Source: Ruminococcus sp. (GTDB lineage Bacteria > Bacillota > Clostridia > Oscillospirales > Ruminococcaceae). From it: a stretch of 64,000 nucleotides of DNA. The stretch lies in the NCBI GenBank assembly GCA_017437285.1, contig JAFSBM010000134.1, positions 1 to 64,000 of the forward strand, given 5' to 3'. This document shows, piece by piece, positions 61,477 to 64,000 of the stretch. The first letter of the stretch is position 1. Each line of letters begins with the position of its first letter. Position numbers and translations under genes: made by a program. The notes below the pieces were generated by a model. That model did not search any database, had not been told where the DNA came from, and saw nothing but the letters and a program-made list of their open reading frames with translations.

Positions 61477-62225
61477 ACTCCCTTTTTCCTCTCCTGCATT
61501 TTATATGTGACTCTTGCAACGAGGCTGTGAGGGAGCATTTTTGCACCATATGAACCAAGCTTTATCATAAGTCCCGGAATTGCTATGAGCTTTCCCGAAA
61601 GTGCCGCCTTTATGCCGCATTCTGCCGCATATTCAGCTGAAATGGGCTTCATACTGAATGAAACTCCTGCTCTGTTATTGAATTCCGTGTCAACAGGTCC
61701 GGGGCATAAAACGGTAATTTTTACCCTTGAACCCTCACGGCGAAGTTCCTCTGCAACTGCCGCAGACAGCTTCAATACATAGCTTTTTGAGGCGTAATAT
61801 GCCGCCATAAGAGGGCCTGTGAGATATGCCGCAGATGACGCTACATTGAGGATAATTCCCCTGTCACGCTCTCTGAATTCACGCAAAAAAAGTTTCATCA
61901 GCATATGAACTGCCGTAATATTCACATTTATCATTTCAAGCTCTTTTTCCATATCATTTTCAGAAAATCTGCCGAAAACTCCAAAGCCTGCATTATTTAC
62001 AAGCATATCAACTTTTTTGCCCTTACAGAAATTATAAACCTTTAAAACCTCCGATTTTTCGGACAAATCTGCGACTATAATCTCGCATTTGCCAAGTCTT
62101 TCCTGCATTTCTTCAAGAGCCTTTACATTTCTTCCTGTGAGAATAAGCTCCCAGCCACGATTGTGGAGATTTTCCGCTATTTTCTTTCCAATTCCCGATG
62201 TTGCGCCTGTTACAAGTGCTTTCAT
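61473..62225 (-). CDS. Short-chain dehydrogenase (DltE/YqjQ-like)
   Basis: 250 residues from the ATG at 62225, with GAGGTGA upstream. Cofactor loop T-G-A-T-S-G-I-G, N-N-A-G-F-G motif, catalytic S-S-A-A-Y and Y-Y-A-S-K. The C-terminal tail is extended and basic with hydrophobic stretches, as in the YqjQ group. Overlaps the membrane gene downstream by 4 nt. Confidence 0.88.
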   Translation of the reverse strand: MKALVTGATSGIGKKIAENLHNRGWELILTGRNVKALEEMQERLGKCEIIVADLSEKSEVLKVYNFCKGKKVDMLVNNAGFGVFGRFSENDMEKELEMINVNITAVHMLMKLFLREFRERDRGIILNVASSAAYLTGPLMAAYYASKSYVLKLSAAVAEELRREGSRVKITVLCPGPVDTEFNNRAGVSFSMKPISAEYAAECGIKAALSGKLIAIPGLMIKLGSYGAKMLPHSLVARVTYKMQERKKGV

Positions 62226-62258
62226 TCTATTCACCTCTGTATTGTATTGATGTGCCAA

Positions 62259-63341
62259 CTAACTGTTGAAATTTTCTGATATATGTTCCATTCCAAGTAT
62301 AAACAATGTCTGCTCATAATCGGCTTTGTTAATATGCTCGACGCTGCCGCCGTTAAAGCAGTCCGCTGAAACAATATCAATTTTGCTGTAATGCTTTGTC
62401 AGAAATGGTATCAGGCAATCAGCTGTTTCATCTCCGATTACAAGGAGCGATTTTTCATTGTTTACCGTTGTTTCAATTTCTATAAATTCCATATCTTTTC
62501 CAAGATACAAGTCATAGGGGTTATCCGACTTCAATGCCTCCATATCGTAAAGGCTTATATCCTGCACAACTCCCTGTGAATCCGTTCCCTTACAGCTTAC
62601 AATTTCAGTTCCGTCGTCATATTCGTATATGTCTATTATGTCACTTCGGGATTCCATATATCCTGTGCGGCTGTAAAGATTTCCGCAATAATTGTCCGAT
62701 ACGTGACGGATTGCGTATTTATCGTAAGAAACAGGAATAAATCCCAGCTTCTGAGCAACTGTTCTGTATACGCAATATGCTCCGTAGCTTGTCCATTTCG
62801 TATCACTTCTGTAGTAAATATAGTTTTCGCTTAAATTTTTCAATATTGTGTATGCGTCAATGGGGCGGATTTTTACATCAAGATTTTGAAGTATTTCCTC
62901 TGAAATCTGTTTTTCCGTTACGGAAATCAGATACGAGGGCAGTTTATCTCCGTAAATTCCCGCTGATGTGGGAACAGCTGTAAAATAGACTGCTCCCTCA
63001 TAATCCTTTGCAAAGGCATTTACCGCATTGGCACAATTTACTCCCTCAGACAGGCTATGCTCGTCAATTGAAAGCAGTCTGTCCTCGGTGATATAAACGC
63101 CGTTTACAAGAGGCTCTCCTGCCTTTGCACCGATTTGTGCCGCAGCTGAACGCAATTCGTTTCCAAAGAAAAAATCAGCTGCAATATTCTCCGAAAGTAT
63201 ATCGGCGGCTTCTCCATTGGCTATATTTTTTAATGTGATTTTATTATTATCATTTACCGCCATATTTATTACCGATACTACAGATGCGGCGGTTATAATT
63301 GACATAACAACAATTGATGTTATTTTCTCAGCAAGCTTCAT
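62259..63341 (-). CDS. AlgX/AlgJ- or DHHW-like protein lacking the catalytic histidine
   Basis: 360 residues. A signal-anchor helix (about 8-28) and an SGNH-like external domain. The site that reads D-x-H-W-T in AlgX/AlgJ and DHHW proteins is S-D180-T-K182-W-T-S-Y-G-A-Y, with Lys instead of His. A serine in the late V-I-G-D-E-T position is also replaced. It lies 12 bp downstream of an MBOAT acyltransferase gene, the usual partner in polysaccharide O-acetylation. Confidence 0.8.
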   Translation of the reverse strand: MKLAEKITSIVVMSIITAASVVSVINMAVNDNNKITLKNIANGEAADILSENIAADFFFGNELRSAAAQIGAKAGEPLVNGVYITEDRLLSIDEHSLSEGVNCANAVNAFAKDYEGAVYFTAVPTSAGIYGDKLPSYLISVTEKQISEEILQNLDVKIRPIDAYTILKNLSENYIYYRSDTKWTSYGAYCVYRTVAQKLGFIPVSYDKYAIRHVSDNYCGNLYSRTGYMESRSDIIDIYEYDDGTEIVSCKGTDSQGVVQDISLYDMEALKSDNPYDLYLGKDMEFIEIETTVNNEKSLLVIGDETADCLIPFLTKHYSKIDIVSADCFNGGSVEHINKADYEQTLFILGMEHISENFNS

Positions 63342-63353
63342 ATCTCCGCCTCC

Positions 63354-64000
63354 TTACAGCATCATTATCATTGATTCTGACTGACCGCTGAATGACATAA
63401 GCGCTGTGCAGATTATAAGCAGCACCGCTGATACAATAGGAGTAAGAACTGCCAGAATTCCTTTAAATCTGCTTTCCTTTACCCTTGATATTGTATTTCT
63501 GAACAAGTCTGTTGAAGCGTAAATCGCCAGAAGAATTATTACAATATTATATTTCAGCATATGTGCCGCCGCAGAATCAGCAAGATTTCCATTGCCGCCG
63601 AACATTATACCGATATATTTAAATCCTCTTGAAATACTGCCCTGTGCAAGGAATACAGTTATGAGAGTAATCGTCATCATTGTGTAGATTATTCCGCTTG
63701 GTCTGATTCGTTTCTGATTGTTCAGCTTATTTTCAATAACAACTGCAATTCCCAGCAACATTCCCCAAAAAGCCGCACCTGAACTGAAACCGTACCACAT
63801 TCCTGTAATTGTCCAGACGCATACAAAAATCAGCTTATTTACATAGGGATTTTCAAAATTTGCTGAAAATGGTGCTGTGATGTATTTTCTGAACCAATGG
63901 ACAAGCTGAATATGCCAGCCCGATACGAATACTCGTATTTTTTTTGTGAACAGCGGATAATTGAAGCTGTTGGGGAATTTCATACCAAAGCATCTGCATA
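63354..64000 (-). CDS. MBOAT family O-acyltransferase, 5' end outside window
   Basis: At least 215 residues, C-terminal half. The frame is open to the window edge, and the residues before the first in-frame ATG (63983) fit the MBOAT pattern G-x-x-F-P-x-N-F-N-Y-P, so that ATG is internal and the gene is partial here. W-H-I-Q-L-V-H-W-F-R-K-Y-I matches the family's W-H-I-S-L-S-x-W-F-R-D-Y. The active-site segment that reads L-T-G-x-W-H-G in the family is I-T-G-M-W-Y-G (Tyr codon at 63792-63794). Several membrane helices follow. Confidence 0.85.
   Translation of the reverse strand, partial: CRCFGMKFPNSFNYPLFTKKIRVFVSGWHIQLVHWFRKYITAPFSANFENPYVNKLIFVCVWTITGMWYGFSSGAAFWGMLLGIAVVIENKLNNQKRIRPSGIIYTMMTITLITVFLAQGSISRGFKYIGIMFGGNGNLADSAAAHMLKYNIVIILLAIYASTDLFRNTISRVKESRFKGILAVLTPIVSAVLLIICTALMSFSGQSESMIMML

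Overview
The window looks like chromosome of a low-GC Gram-positive Clostridia, most likely a gut Ruminococcus-like Oscillospiraceae. This is an inference. It rests on PolC-type DNA polymerase III, the sporulation gene yunB, a short HisG paired with HisZ, a membrane oxaloacetate-decarboxylase-type sodium pump, the TnpX/TnpW recombinase module, a threonine-linker surface protein, and strong AAGGAGG ribosome-binding sites. Promoters are clear: many show near-consensus -35 and -10 boxes exactly 17 bp apart.

Layout. 1-7.6 kb: a three-repeat protein of unknown role, a convergent membrane pair (solute-binding plus VWA protein and a small helical membrane protein), and a flotillin. 7.6-16.3 kb: accessory DNA with a large serine recombinase, tnpW and a possible transfer-origin relic, followed by a LytTR two-component system and a bacteriocin-type ABC transporter operon whose promoter leader carries a miniature transposon. 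16.3-21.7 kb: a calcium P-type ATPase and a four-gene operon (SDR, rhodanese lipoprotein, acetyltransferase, esterase). 21.8-33.4 kb (minus strand): a complete biosynthetic his operon, hisZ-G-D-C-B-H-A-F-I-E plus aroB, with no histidinol-phosphatase gene seen. It is interrupted by five small non-his genes, most of them tightly coupled to their neighbours. 33.5-44.2 kb (minus strand): the conserved pyrH-frr-uppS-cdsA-dxr-rseP-ispG-polC block.

44.4-64 kb: two tRNA-Ser genes and an RNase Z gene, then a cobalamin riboswitch with a DUF4430 protein and an ECF S-component. These are followed by a poly-threonine SGNH hydrolase, an SMI1-type protein, a small alarmone synthetase, an OGG-type DNA glycosylase, an AraC regulator and a YdbC/PC4 protein. 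Then come the sodium-pumping decarboxylase operon (oadA, oadG, biotin carrier, oadB), a TetM-like GTPase fused to an NYN nuclease, yunB, an SDR, and an AlgX/DHHW-like protein next to a truncated MBOAT gene.

Most notable: (1) the two paralogous small genes at the hisA-hisF junction have diverged cores but almost identical flanks made of the hisA 3' end and hisF 5' end, which looks like a cassette site; (2) the ribosome-protection-type GTPase fused to a Rae1/YacP-like nuclease domain; (3) three families of about 160 bp miniature inverted-repeat elements, including one nested in another with an exact 4 bp target duplication, and one sitting between the promoter and first gene of the ABC operon; (4) an AlgX-like/MBOAT pair in which both proteins lack the usual catalytic histidine. 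No CRISPR array, rRNA or intact prophage was seen.
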